From NCBI GenBank assembly GCA_003326205.1, contig LWTK01000045.1, forward strand, positions 352-64,351: a stretch of 64,000 nucleotides of DNA. Direction: 5' to 3'. Shown here one piece after another: positions 9,192 through 17,572 of this stretch. Position 1 is the stretch's first letter. Each line of letters begins with the position of its first letter. The notes below the pieces were generated by a model. That model was not told the DNA's origin. It searched no databases and worked only from the letters and a program-made list of their open reading frames with translations. The DNA is from Nostoc sp. ATCC 43529. Lineage in GTDB: Bacteria > Cyanobacteriota > Cyanobacteriia > Cyanobacteriales > Nostocaceae. The position numbers and the translations under genes are program-made.

Positions 9192-11372
9192 TTAGAGACT
9201 TTCAAGAATTTTTAGCACTTCTGCTGCTGACTGATATCTTTGAGTAAAGTCGTAATGTACCATCTTATTTAAGATAATAACTAACTCATTTGTAACGTCA
9301 GCTAAGTCGCGCCAACTGTGCCAAACCTCTGTATTGCCGTCAGGTTCAGTTTGGATAATTACTTCACCAGTATTTGCATCTCTGCGAAATACTCTTGGGT
9401 CTACTCCAGTTAAAGCCTGTATACCCATAATTCCTAATGCATAGATATCGCTGTTTAATTTTGGTAACCCACTCATTTGCTCAGAAGGAGCATAACTAGG
9501 AGTACCAATTGAAATAGTTTGATATTCTTGTTGTTGGGGCTGAATTTGTTTAACAGCGCCAAAGTCAATTAAAACAATATGCCGATCTGATTCTCGTCTA
9601 ATTAAGTTACTAGGTTTGATATCTCGATGAATTACACCATAGCTGTGAACAAAAACAAGCACGTGTAAAACTTCCTTTAGTATCTCTACAACTTCAGTTT
9701 GTTTGAGTCGCACACCAGAAGTTAGTTCTTTATCCATAGCGTGCCCCCGGACAAATTCTTGCACTAAAGAAAACTGGCGATTTTCTTCAAAAAAAGCTAA
9801 CAATTGGGGAATTTGTGGATGCTTACCCAAAATTTCTAAAATTTCGGCTTCAGCGTCAAATAAGCGCCTGACAACATTTAAATATTCTGTATCTTGGCGG
9901 GGAGGTCGTAATTGTTTAACTACACACTGGGGATTACCAGGGCGCTTGATATCCTCAGCTAAATAAGTATTACTAAATCCTCCAGAACCCAAATTTTCAG
10001 TAATTCTGTAGCGGCTGTTTAGTAACGTGCCTAGTGCAATTTCTTGCCCAATAGAATCAGCAATTACTGTTGGCGCTTCATTGGAAGCATCACCGCGTTG
10101 CCGTAAAAGTGCTTGTAATTCGATAATTAATTGTTGGTGTTCTTGAACTCTTTGTGTAATTTCTTTTTGTTCTTCTTTCGTTTTATAAGCAGTATAGGCA
10201 AGGACACTCCCGCCAGTAAATACTAACCCTAACATTGGAGGTATTACAGGTAACCATCCAGCTTGAGTAAAAATGAAAAAATTACCTGCAAATAAAACTG
10301 CTAGGGCTGTTGCTCCTGCCAATCCTAAAGCTAAAGGATGCTGAATTCGCCATACTAATAAACCACCAACTACAGTCCATCCCCATATCCAAAGAACTTT
10401 ACCCCACTCAGGGATAAACCAAAATAGAGGCTGTTGATTAAGAACTACACTAAGAATTTGACTAACACTCTGGGCATGAATTTCAATTCCTGCCATCTTG
10501 CCAGAATTATCTGACTTACCACTAGCAAATGGCGTATTAAAAATGTCAAGTAAACTATTTGCTGTTGAACCAATTAAAACGATACGACCTTTGACTAAAT
10601 CTGGTTTAACTTTATTCTCAAGGACTTCTGTAATTGTTACCTGCTGGGCAATTTGATGACCAGAACGGTAATTCAGCAAGATTTGGTAACCGTTGGTATC
10701 GGCTTTTTCATAACCGCCAGCATTACTTTGCAGGGGCTTAAATACAATATTTCGTAATTTTAATTCCTTATTTGGGGTAAATTCTGGTTGGATGCCGCCA
10801 ACTTCTAAATATTTGAGTGCTAGCTGTAAACTAAAGGAATATGTACTTTGACAAGGGTCAGATTCATCTGAACTTGCTAATAATAAATTGCGGCGAATTG
10901 TAGAATCAGTATCTTCTACAACATCGCTAAATCCCACTCGCTCTGGTTCAACACCTTGAGGAGAAGCAACTCCGGGATTTTTAAAACCAGAATGTTTGCA
11001 GATGGGAATGATGAGATCGCTCTGTTGTAAGCGTTGTAGTAGTTTATCGTGACCAGGCTGTACTGGTAAATCGCGAAAAATATCTAGACCAATGGCTCGC
11101 GGTTCGTATTCCTCAAGTTTACCTAACAGTCGATCTAAAAGTTCACCAGACAGCGGCCAAGTCCATTTTTGAAGATCTTGTTCAGTTAAAGCAACAATCA
11201 ACAGACGAGAGTCTGGGCCAGGGTCAGCGCGTAATTGCATCATCTGGTCGTAGACTCTCATTTCCAGAGGTTCAAAAACCCCAAGTTTTTGAATACCTAC
11301 TAGTAAAAGTGTAGCGATCGCACTTGAAAAAATAACCGGCTGTCTCAATAAACTTTTGAATTTGGCAAACAT
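9192..11372 (-). CDS. CHASE2-domain Ser/Thr protein kinase
   Basis: This 726-aa membrane receptor kinase has a first helix near residues 13-27 and an extracytoplasmic CHASE2 sensor (to about 310; DQMMQLRADPGPDSRLLIVAL and GRIVLIGSTA are typical). Three helices follow between about 315 and 395, then a short coiled coil. The cytoplasmic Hanks-type kinase spans about 455-726. All catalytic motifs are intact: glycine loop GSGGFSNTY, VVKQL lysine, HRDIKPSN, DFGAVKQ and the APSEQ version of APE common in cyanobacteria. It is the last gene of the minus-strand run that includes the sheath and tubes, directly after an FHA gene. A kinase-FHA pair in a contractile-system locus recalls the PpkA-Fha switch of type VI secretion. 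What CHASE2 senses is unknown. Confidence 0.92.
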   Translation of the reverse strand: MFAKFKSLLRQPVIFSSAIATLLLVGIQKLGVFEPLEMRVYDQMMQLRADPGPDSRLLIVALTEQDLQKWTWPLSGELLDRLLGKLEEYEPRAIGLDIFRDLPVQPGHDKLLQRLQQSDLIIPICKHSGFKNPGVASPQGVEPERVGFSDVVEDTDSTIRRNLLLASSDESDPCQSTYSFSLQLALKYLEVGGIQPEFTPNKELKLRNIVFKPLQSNAGGYEKADTNGYQILLNYRSGHQIAQQVTITEVLENKVKPDLVKGRIVLIGSTANSLLDIFNTPFASGKSDNSGKMAGIEIHAQSVSQILSVVLNQQPLFWFIPEWGKVLWIWGWTVVGGLLVWRIQHPLALGLAGATALAVLFAGNFFIFTQAGWLPVIPPMLGLVFTGGSVLAYTAYKTKEEQKEITQRVQEHQQLIIELQALLRQRGDASNEAPTVIADSIGQEIALGTLLNSRYRITENLGSGGFSNTYLAEDIKRPGNPQCVVKQLRPPRQDTEYLNVVRRLFDAEAEILEILGKHPQIPQLLAFFEENRQFSLVQEFVRGHAMDKELTSGVRLKQTEVVEILKEVLHVLVFVHSYGVIHRDIKPSNLIRRESDRHIVLIDFGAVKQIQPQQQEYQTISIGTPSYAPSEQMSGLPKLNSDIYALGIMGIQALTGVDPRVFRRDANTGEVIIQTEPDGNTEVWHSWRDLADVTNELVIILNKMVHYDFTQRYQSAAEVLKILESL

Positions 11373-11395
11373 TTTTTTACATCAGGGCATTGGGC

Positions 11396-11525
11396 ATAAG
11401 GCATGGGGAAAGGGAAAGGGGTATGGTTCGACAAGCTCACCAACCGGGGAAAAGGGGAAAGATTATATTTATTCCTTTTCCCTTTAACCTTTAACCTTTT
11501 CCCCTGCCCCCTCCCCCTCCCCACT
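11396..11525. repeat. Purine/pyrimidine-rich intergenic repeat
   Basis: A low-complexity stretch is built from ggggaaagg and cctttaacc runs around a 22-base core at 11423-11444. The same core occurs in opposite orientation at 14160-14181 in a similar setting, so these are two copies of one repeat family. No gene is seen. Confidence 0.6.
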
Positions 11526-11530
11526 TAGTG

Positions 11531-13528
11531 CTAATTTACTACCTGTTTGAGATAATGCACGATCGCTTCTGCGGTTGGTACATTAGTTGCTAGTAAAACT
11601 TGATTAATAGTGCATAATCTCAGCAGTGCTTCCTCATTTGCTTGACCAGGCTGAGGTTGTAGCAAATCTCTCAAGAAAATCACTGCTAAAATTTCTCCCG
11701 ACCCAACCAATGAAGCAATTGTTTGAAATCCTCCAGAAGTTGGCGCGGGGGTTTGTTGACTAATAGTTATACCTGCTTGTTGATGTAAAACTTCGCTAAC
11801 AGATGGCCAGGTAATTGTATAGCTCTGTGAGAAAAATTCCTGATGCTGAGCAACCAATTCTGCAAGTTCTGATTTCTTGCTTTCGTGAGCAATTACTACT
11901 ATGTTTTTTTGAGCGATCGCTTTTGCAGGTTCACTGACAATCTCTTCTGAAATTTCCTCAGATTCAGTTGCTTCTACTTCAGATGAAATTTCCTCAGATT
12001 CAGTTATTTCTACTTCAGAAACTTCTTCAACAGTTTGATTGATGATTTCAGGAGCTTCGTTTTCTACTGGTTCCAAAGATTGAATCTCGTCTGAATCAGA
12101 AACTTCATTTACATTGACTTCTTCTGTAGTTGTATCAGTCAAATCAACGTATTGATTACTGAAAACTTCTGGAACATTATAATCAGGTGCCCTCAAACCT
12201 TCAGGAACTTCGCTAACTGTTTCATCAGTTTCTACTCGCTCGACATCTGCCAAGTCTTCCGATGGAATTGGCGTTTCTAAATTTACTAATTCCTCACTAG
12301 TTTCCTCTATAATTTGACTGGATGTGTCCTGATGTTGAATGTCAACGTCTTCACTAATTTCGCTAGTATCTGGGATAACATCACTCGTAACTTCGTCAAC
12401 ATCTGCGGTATCTTCTGTAGCAATTGGTGTATCTAAATTTACTGTTTCTTCTTGAGTAGCTTCAGGAACAGCATTCTCTTGGGATACTCGGTTGAATATG
12501 TCACGCGGCTGCACGAAGGTGACTTCTGCCTCTAGTGCGGCTTCAAATTCTGCATCCCGATCTGGAGTATCTGTAAAAACATTAGCCTCAATAATATCAC
12601 GTGGCTGTACGAAGGTAACTTCTGCTTCTAATGCTGCTTCCAACTCTGCATCGCGTTCCTCAGTAGGTTGGGGAATGGCGTTTTCTATTTCACGCCGTTG
12701 TACAAAAGTAGCTTCTGCTGCCAACGCTGACTCAAAATCTGTAACTTCATCGTGAGTAGTTTCCGCAGGTGTAATTTCCTCTTCAGGAGTCTCGATAACA
12801 TCTTGGGGTGTGGCTATTGCCTCATCCGACTGGGCTTGGCTAGCTTCTGGGACTTCTATTTCCTCAACATTTAGGGTAACTTCTTCAATGACTAGTGTAC
12901 GCAAATCTACAATATCATTACGGACATCGTGTGGAATTTCGCTGACACCTTCTGGTGGTTGAACTATGTTTTCTGGGCTGGTGATTTCAACAACTGGGAT
13001 ATCATCATCAGTTTGAGTGGAAGCAACTTCTGAAATTTCGCTAATTTCTGGTGTTTCTACTTCGTTAGTAATTGGGGTTGAAACTTCGCTGACTACCTCT
13101 GGGGTTGGACTAACAACATTGGGAGTGCTGGCATTTTCAGGCGATCGCGATCGAGAAAACAAAGAAGGATCTATAATTCTAAAGACAGTTTCTGGTAATT
13201 GCTCAGCCAAAGGAGCGACTGCTTCCATAATCAGAACGTAATCTGCAATTCGGATCACGTCTCCATCATTCAAAAGATATGGTCGTTCCTTTTCAGCTTG
13301 TTTACCATTAACTATTGAGCCATTTCTACTGCCAAGGTCACTGAAGTAATAAGTACCACCTTTGACAAAGAACTTACCATGTTGGCGACTGACATCAGGA
13401 CTTTCCAAGACTAAATCAGAAGTAGGAGAACGGCCTACTATCCATTCTCCCCTCGTTGTAGTGTCTATGGTCAGGTCAACTTCATTGATTTCACTTAGAG
13501 TTGGTGAATAGCTAACTTTTACTTTCAT
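11531..13528 (-). CDS. FHA protein with C-terminal methylglyoxal-synthase-like domain
   Basis: This 665-aa cytoplasmic protein has three parts. Residues about 25-100 are a forkhead-associated phosphothreonine-binding domain with the key motifs WIVGRSPTSDLVL, SRQHGKF and LGSRNGS(I)VNG. Residues about 115-535 are a long acidic linker rich in Glu, Thr, Ser and Val. Within it lie three near-identical 18-20-residue repeats containing (E)AALEAEVTFVQPRDI. Residues 538-665 align by eye along their whole length with methylglyoxal synthase: VVIAHESKK at the start, SLVGSGEILAVIFLRDLL in the middle, and EEALLRLC then LLATNVPTAEAI at the end. The family's catalytic GGDQQ reads GGFQT and the PHDPD stretch is lost, so it should be inactive. 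The gene overlaps the upstream small gene by four bases and precedes the CHASE2 kinase gene. Confidence 0.88.
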   Translation of the reverse strand: MKVKVSYSPTLSEINEVDLTIDTTTRGEWIVGRSPTSDLVLESPDVSRQHGKFFVKGGTYYFSDLGSRNGSIVNGKQAEKERPYLLNDGDVIRIADYVLIMEAVAPLAEQLPETVFRIIDPSLFSRSRSPENASTPNVVSPTPEVVSEVSTPITNEVETPEISEISEVASTQTDDDIPVVEITSPENIVQPPEGVSEIPHDVRNDIVDLRTLVIEEVTLNVEEIEVPEASQAQSDEAIATPQDVIETPEEEITPAETTHDEVTDFESALAAEATFVQRREIENAIPQPTEERDAELEAALEAEVTFVQPRDIIEANVFTDTPDRDAEFEAALEAEVTFVQPRDIFNRVSQENAVPEATQEETVNLDTPIATEDTADVDEVTSDVIPDTSEISEDVDIQHQDTSSQIIEETSEELVNLETPIPSEDLADVERVETDETVSEVPEGLRAPDYNVPEVFSNQYVDLTDTTTEEVNVNEVSDSDEIQSLEPVENEAPEIINQTVEEVSEVEITESEEISSEVEATESEEISEEIVSEPAKAIAQKNIVVIAHESKKSELAELVAQHQEFFSQSYTITWPSVSEVLHQQAGITISQQTPAPTSGGFQTIASLVGSGEILAVIFLRDLLQPQPGQANEEALLRLCTINQVLLATNVPTAEAIVHYLKQVVN

Positions 13529-13728
13529 ATTAATTTTTGGTTAATTTTATTGATTTCCGCCACCCAACGCTGACGGGTAGTATGTTCTAAATTTAAAATA
13601 TCATCTTGTGACCAATGAAAATGATAAGCAATAAAAGCTACCTCCTCATATAAATTATCAGAGGGGTAGCTTATGACTCCCCCGCCAGTTCTAGCTCCAC
13701 TGAAAATTGAGTATTGCAGTGTGGACAT
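13525..13728 (-). CDS. Small eCIS-associated protein, DUF6760-like
   Basis: This 67-aa soluble protein has the core GGVISYPSDNLYEEVAFIAY followed by HFHWSQDDILNLEHTTRQRW. The pattern matches a small family found next to tail-tube genes of contractile systems (DUF6760 from memory); its role is unknown. The ATG chosen makes the gene overlap the end of the upstream gene by 58 bases in another frame. No closer start codon exists in frame before the conserved core, so the overlap is probably real. Its stop overlaps the start of the FHA gene by four bases, implying translational coupling and a place in the same operon. Confidence 0.75.
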   Translation of the reverse strand: MSTLQYSIFSGARTGGGVISYPSDNLYEEVAFIAYHFHWSQDDILNLEHTTRQRWVAEINKINQKLI

Positions 13729-14054
13729 TGTGTCGGAATATGTGCATTACCTTGCTGGTTAATTCGATTGTAAAATTCTCGCAGATAGGCAATATCATGT
13801 AAGACCAGTCCTTCAAGTAATTCCGTGGTCACAGAGTTGAGACTACCCAAGCGAACGATCACACGTGCAAGCATTACTAACACGCCATAAGCTGAATTTT
13901 CTTGAACTTTGCGTTCTTTTTGCACCAAAATTTCATCTTTAGCAGTGGCTAAACGCATCACTCCTTGACGATGTACTCGGTTTTCACCATCACTCAACCC
14001 TCTAGGAAGAGTGAAAGTAAATTCAGTGCAGAGATTATCCTTTTTACGCGGCAT
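13671..14054 (-). CDS. Phage-tail assembly/baseplate-hub chaperone-like protein (copy 1)
   Basis: This protein of about 127 aa resembles the T4-type baseplate hub assembly chaperone family found in eCIS loci. The N-terminal beta part reads TEFTFTLPRGL, then RQGVMRLATAKDEI, followed by helices and a C-terminal CPHC pair that may be half of a metal site. A longer reading frame starts 33 bases upstream, but those residues come from repetitive intergenic DNA and are unlike the paralogue, so the start giving MPRKKDNL was used. It is a diverged tandem copy of the next gene (14243-14590), sharing the core pattern TEFEFTLPKG...RKGVMRLSTA. By analogy with tail chaperones it may assist tube or baseplate assembly rather than being part of the particle. 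Confidence 0.75.
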   Translation of the reverse strand: MPRKKDNLCTEFTFTLPRGLSDGENRVHRQGVMRLATAKDEILVQKERKVQENSAYGVLVMLARVIVRLGSLNSVTTELLEGLVLHDIAYLREFYNRINQQGNAHIPTQCPHCNTQFSVELELAGES

Positions 14055-14069
14055 AGGGATTGGGGATTC

Positions 14070-14235
14070 GTATGGGGCATGGGGCATAGGGCATAGGGCA
14101 TGGGGAAAGGGTAAGGGGAAAAGGGGAAAGATTAAATTTATTCCTTTAACCTTTAACCGGTTGGTGAGCTTGTCGAACCATTAACCTTTTCCCCTGGCCT
14201 GTTTGCCCAATGCCCAGTTTGCCCAATGCCCCATG
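14070..14235. repeat. Intergenic repeat (second copy, opposite orientation)
   Basis: Short gcatagg/gcatggg and ggggaaagg runs are followed by the inverted copy of the 22-base core seen at 11423-11444 (here at 14160-14181), and then by gcccaat/gcccatg heptamer-like runs. No gene is visible. It separates the two paralogous assembly-protein genes. Confidence 0.6.
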
Positions 14236-14242
14236 CCCAAAT

Positions 14243-14590
14243 TCAATTCTGAAGCATTGGCTCAGGAGAATTAACTACATCTTCTGCTGAAGAAGTTTCG
14301 CCTTCCAAGCCATTAATTCGACGATAAAAATCTTGAAGATAATTTAAATCCTGGGCGAAAAAGTTTTCTACTATTGCAGGACTAATATCAGTTAAAGCAC
14401 CCAAGTGAGTAATCACGCGGGAGAGAATAATAATTGTGGCATAAACTGGATTAGCTTTTACCCTTGGGTCGCGCAAAGGTGCAATCTCATCTATGGCTGT
14501 TGATAATCTCATTACACCTTTGCGGTGGAGGTTGCCTTCAGAGTCTAGATACCCTTTAGGCAGTGTAAATTCAAACTCTGTGGGAAACAT
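14243..14590 (-). CDS. Phage-tail assembly/baseplate-hub chaperone-like protein (copy 2)
   Basis: This 115-aa protein is paralogous to the product of 13671-14054. It has the same start (FPTEFEFTLPKGYLD), the same central RKGVMRLSTAIDEIAPLRDPRV, and the same helical region with VIT(H)LGAL and DLNYLQDFYRRIN. It lacks the C-terminal CPHC segment of the other copy. The ATG is preceded by a short purine-rich stretch. It lies between the tube genes and copy 1, all on the same strand. The two copies may each serve one of the two tube proteins just upstream, but that is a guess from the matching number. Confidence 0.75.
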   Translation of the reverse strand: MFPTEFEFTLPKGYLDSEGNLHRKGVMRLSTAIDEIAPLRDPRVKANPVYATIIILSRVITHLGALTDISPAIVENFFAQDLNYLQDFYRRINGLEGETSSAEDVVNSPEPMLQN

Positions 14591-14704
14591 ATTTCTCCTA
14601 AATTAATTAGACTTCTCGCTTTGAATGGGGGAAAGGGGAAGGGGTAAAGGGAAGATTCTTCATTTTCCCTTTAACCTTTCACCTTTTCCCTTTTTCCCTC
14701 CGAT

Positions 14705-15178
14705 TTATTGTGTGCGTTGAAATTCCTCAAAAGCAATCTCCAATTCTTCAATTTCTATTTCATGACTGTTAGCGTTGACATCAGCAATTTTGTAACTGGT
14801 AGGCCAAGCGCCAGCTAATTCAAATCTAGCTTCTTTGTTAGATGCCTGATCGTAAATAGATAAAGAAATGAACTCACGTTTTTGCGCCCACTTACCGTCT
14901 TCAACTTCTTCAAACCACTTCCATAAATCTTTGGAAGCGTTCAAACCTTTACGCAAAGTAATATTACCACTTTTAGCATTCCCAGGAAGTTTGGTTCTGA
15001 CCGCTTTGCCTTTTGAAGCAGTCCCCCATTTTTGAGAAGTGACTTCACAAATTTCAATTACTTCCTGGGTTCTTTTAAAGCCTTGGCATTCCAAAAAATA
15101 GCCATCGCTATCATTTTGACCTATGTCTAATCTTAAAAAGAAACGATAGTTTGTTAGAATTTCTGGTATGGCAGCCAT
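14705..15178 (-). CDS. Contractile injection system tail tube protein (T4 gp19-like)
   Basis: This 157-aa inner-tube subunit would stack as hexamers to form the channel inside the sheath. Typical family marks are seen. The N-terminal RFFLRLDIGQND leads into a beta strand with ECQGF, then GNAKSGNITLRKGLNASKDLWKWFEEV and the C-terminal GAWPTSYKIADVNANSHEIEIEELEIAFE. The length matches gp19/Hcp-like tubes. It is one of three tube paralogues here (also 15289-15765 and 52994-53518). In other eCIS, different tube copies form the bulk of the tube and the layer next to the spike. It lies directly downstream of the second tube gene, both following the sheath gene. Confidence 0.92.
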   Translation of the reverse strand: MAAIPEILTNYRFFLRLDIGQNDSDGYFLECQGFKRTQEVIEICEVTSQKWGTASKGKAVRTKLPGNAKSGNITLRKGLNASKDLWKWFEEVEDGKWAQKREFISLSIYDQASNKEARFELAGAWPTSYKIADVNANSHEIEIEELEIAFEEFQRTQ

Positions 15179-15248
15179 TGTTTTTTACACTAGGAGGGAA
15201 TGGGGACTAGGAAATGGAGACTAGGGAATTAAGATGAAAAATACTATT

Positions 15249-15284
15249 CCCCAATCCCCAGTCCCCAATCCCCAGTCCCCAATC
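15249..15284. repeat. Short tandem repeat array between tube genes
   Basis: Alternating ccccaat and ccccagt heptamers occur in about five copies just downstream of the second tube gene. This is the STRR type of array common in heterocystous cyanobacteria. Confidence 0.65.
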
Positions 15285-15288
15285 ACTT

Positions 15289-15765
15289 TTATGCTCTGAC
15301 TTCTTTTTGTTGTGCGATTATTTCATAACCCTCAATAGATACTTCAATTTTCTCTGTTGCCGGGTCATTTTTTGTGACATCAAATTCTGGGCCTGTATAT
15401 GATTCAGGGAAACAAGCTTTTAGGTTATAACGAATGACTTCTGTTTTCTTATCTTGCGTATAACCAACAACCGAAATTGCTTTGCGATTTTCATCCCATT
15501 GACGAGGTTTTCCATCTTCGCTACAGGCTAAAAACCATTTGTGTAGACTTTCGTCACCATTGTAATTCATGGTAATTGTGACATTATTAAACTCTGCCTG
15601 TCCGGGGAGATTTTGGCGTAATGTCTTACCATTTTTACTTGAGCCTCTAACGCCTTTGGTAGCATTATTTTTTGCACCCAATCCGGTGACTGATTGAACG
15701 AATTTTTCAGTGATGCCGTCTGCTTCAAAATAGAACACAGACGCGACTACATATTCCCCAGGCAT
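15289..15765 (-). CDS. Contractile injection system tail tube protein, second copy
   Basis: This 158-aa protein belongs to the same gp19-like tube family. FYFEADGITEKFVQSVTGLGA is the N-terminal strand, LPGQAEFNNVTITMNYNGDESLHKWF the central region, and CFPESYTGPEFDVT followed by EKIEVSIEGYEII the C-terminal part. It is clearly diverged from the adjacent tube protein. It is the first gene after the sheath, which in many contractile systems is the position of the main tube subunit, so this may be the major tube. Intergenic DNA on both sides consists of short tandem heptamers. Confidence 0.9.
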   Translation of the reverse strand: MPGEYVVASVFYFEADGITEKFVQSVTGLGAKNNATKGVRGSSKNGKTLRQNLPGQAEFNNVTITMNYNGDESLHKWFLACSEDGKPRQWDENRKAISVVGYTQDKKTEVIRYNLKACFPESYTGPEFDVTKNDPATEKIEVSIEGYEIIAQQKEVRA

Positions 15766-15790
15766 ATTTCATCTCCTAAATAAGTGAATA

Positions 15791-15842
15791 GTCATTAGTC
15801 ATTAGTCATTGGTCATTAGTCATTGGTCATTGGTTATTTGTC
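15791..15842. repeat. Heptamer tandem array (STRR)
   Basis: About seven copies of gtcatta/gtcattg lie between the sheath and tube genes. The same heptamer family recurs at 18519-18580, 42287-42446 (reverse complement) and 53831-53894. Confidence 0.7.
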
Positions 15843-15883
15843 ATTTATCAATGCCCAATGCCCAATGCCCCATGCCCAATGAC

Positions 15884-17542
15884 TTATTGCTGCTCGTCAA
15901 GTGCATTCCATTGACTGATGCGGAAGATTACAAATTCTGCTGGTCTAACGGGACAAACTCCGATTTCGACATACAAACGACCTAAAATTATGGTTTCTGG
16001 TGGATTCAGTTCGGCATCGCATTTCACATAAAATGCTTGTTCTGGTGAATCGCCAAATAAAGCACCTTCACGCCAAATTCGTTCTAAAAAGTTGCTGACG
16101 GTGCGTCGGACACGCGCCCATAAATCTTGGTCGTTGGGTTCAAAAACTACCCATTGAGTACCTAGTTCAATTGATTTTTCTAGGTAACTAATTAAGCGTC
16201 GGACGCTGATATAACGCCACTCTGTTTTATCTGGTTCGACTAAAGTACGCGCACCCCAGATGCGGATACCCCGATTTGGGAAGCTGCGAATGCAGTTGAT
16301 ACCAAGGGGGTTCAATAGTTCCTGTTCGCGGAAGTTGGTGTCGTAACCCAGACCAATTACGCCTCTGGGTACTTCGTTTGCAGGTGCTTTGTAAACTCCT
16401 CTAGTTTCGTCGGTGCGTGCCCAAACACCCATGACGTGACCGCAAGGAGGTACTAAAATGGGATTGCCGCGATCGCGTGGATTTGGAACTTTAATCCAGG
16501 GATAATACAGCGCTCCAAACATCGAACGACGGTTAAATCTATTCAACCAATCCACCGCTTGTTGGGGTTTGACAGCATCGGGTGGTGTATCAAGTACAAC
16601 CATGCGGTTTGGTGGATTGGGAATATCGCCACTGGCGGAACCTTCGCACATACTAATCATCAGTTCCATGATGCCGTGGACTTGATCCAAATTCAGCACT
16701 TGCTCTTGATAAGCCCGCATCAAGTCAGGGCAAGCCAGCATTGTGATTTCATCAATTTCAAAAATACCGCGTACCCCGGTGCGATCGTCCCGTACCCCTT
16801 CTAAATCTCGTGAGAATCTGTCTGGTGTGGCAGCAACAATTGGCGGTGCTAGTTCGTACTGACCGTTAACCGGACGGCGAGTTAAAGGCTGTCCGCTTTG
16901 AGTCAAGTCTTCTACGGTGACATACATAGAATTTCTCAAAGCCGCCAACGCATAAGTCGCAACCTGACCGGGTTCGCGGTTCATGGTCAAGTTTTCGTAT
17001 TGCTCTAAAACCTCATCTCCCCGACGAATTTGGACGGTGAAGTATTCTCCGGTATTTGGAGGAGCTTCTCCTTCAGTACCTTCAGGTAAAGCACGAGGAG
17101 AACCGTCAGTAATTATAATATTTACTAATCCGCCTGCTGCTTGTTCGGGACGCAAAGTAACGCGTAAGGCTGGACGATTGCCACGAGAGTTGATTCGTAG
17201 ATTAGCCGGTTCTGGAGTTGCGGGTTTGGGTGCGCCTGGTAATTCAGTACCGATGCTTGTTACCCAGCAGCGACCGCCACCATTCATGAAGTAGCCATAA
17301 ACTGCAAAGGGTAAGTAGGCATTAAAATCGGTGAAACCATCAGAATTAGGACGAGCAAAATAGTTGAGATATTGCGTCCAATTGGTCACCAACATCGGCT
17401 TAAATAGCTCAGCATCATCTCGAACAGCTTCTGTAAAACCTACAAATCCGGCAACTGCTGTGCTAACACCTTCAATCGGTCGGCTCCCTCGGTCAAATTC
17501 TTCGATATAAACACCAGGAGCAAAGTAATCAAGTCGAGCCAT
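15884..17542 (-). CDS. Contractile injection system sheath protein
   Basis: This 552-aa tail sheath subunit would assemble around the tube and drive injection by contracting. The N-terminus is the family hallmark LDYFAPGVYIEEFDRGSRPIEGVSTAVAGF, which forms part of the strand exchange between subunits. The C-terminal domain is equally typical. It has GVIGLGYDTNFREQELLNPLGINCIR, then NRGIRIWGARTL, SVRRLISYLEKSIELGTQWVVFEPND and a final IGVCPVRPAEFVIFRISQW. The length is normal for an eCIS sheath with one inserted variable domain (about residues 110-240). It lies between the DUF4255 gene upstream and the tube genes downstream, a common gene order in eCIS. Only one sheath gene is present in the window. 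Confidence 0.97.
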   Translation of the reverse strand: MARLDYFAPGVYIEEFDRGSRPIEGVSTAVAGFVGFTEAVRDDAELFKPMLVTNWTQYLNYFARPNSDGFTDFNAYLPFAVYGYFMNGGGRCWVTSIGTELPGAPKPATPEPANLRINSRGNRPALRVTLRPEQAAGGLVNIIITDGSPRALPEGTEGEAPPNTGEYFTVQIRRGDEVLEQYENLTMNREPGQVATYALAALRNSMYVTVEDLTQSGQPLTRRPVNGQYELAPPIVAATPDRFSRDLEGVRDDRTGVRGIFEIDEITMLACPDLMRAYQEQVLNLDQVHGIMELMISMCEGSASGDIPNPPNRMVVLDTPPDAVKPQQAVDWLNRFNRRSMFGALYYPWIKVPNPRDRGNPILVPPCGHVMGVWARTDETRGVYKAPANEVPRGVIGLGYDTNFREQELLNPLGINCIRSFPNRGIRIWGARTLVEPDKTEWRYISVRRLISYLEKSIELGTQWVVFEPNDQDLWARVRRTVSNFLERIWREGALFGDSPEQAFYVKCDAELNPPETIILGRLYVEIGVCPVRPAEFVIFRISQWNALDEQQ

Positions 17543-17572
17543 GAAAATGCCTCCAAGTCAGTAAAAGCTTAA

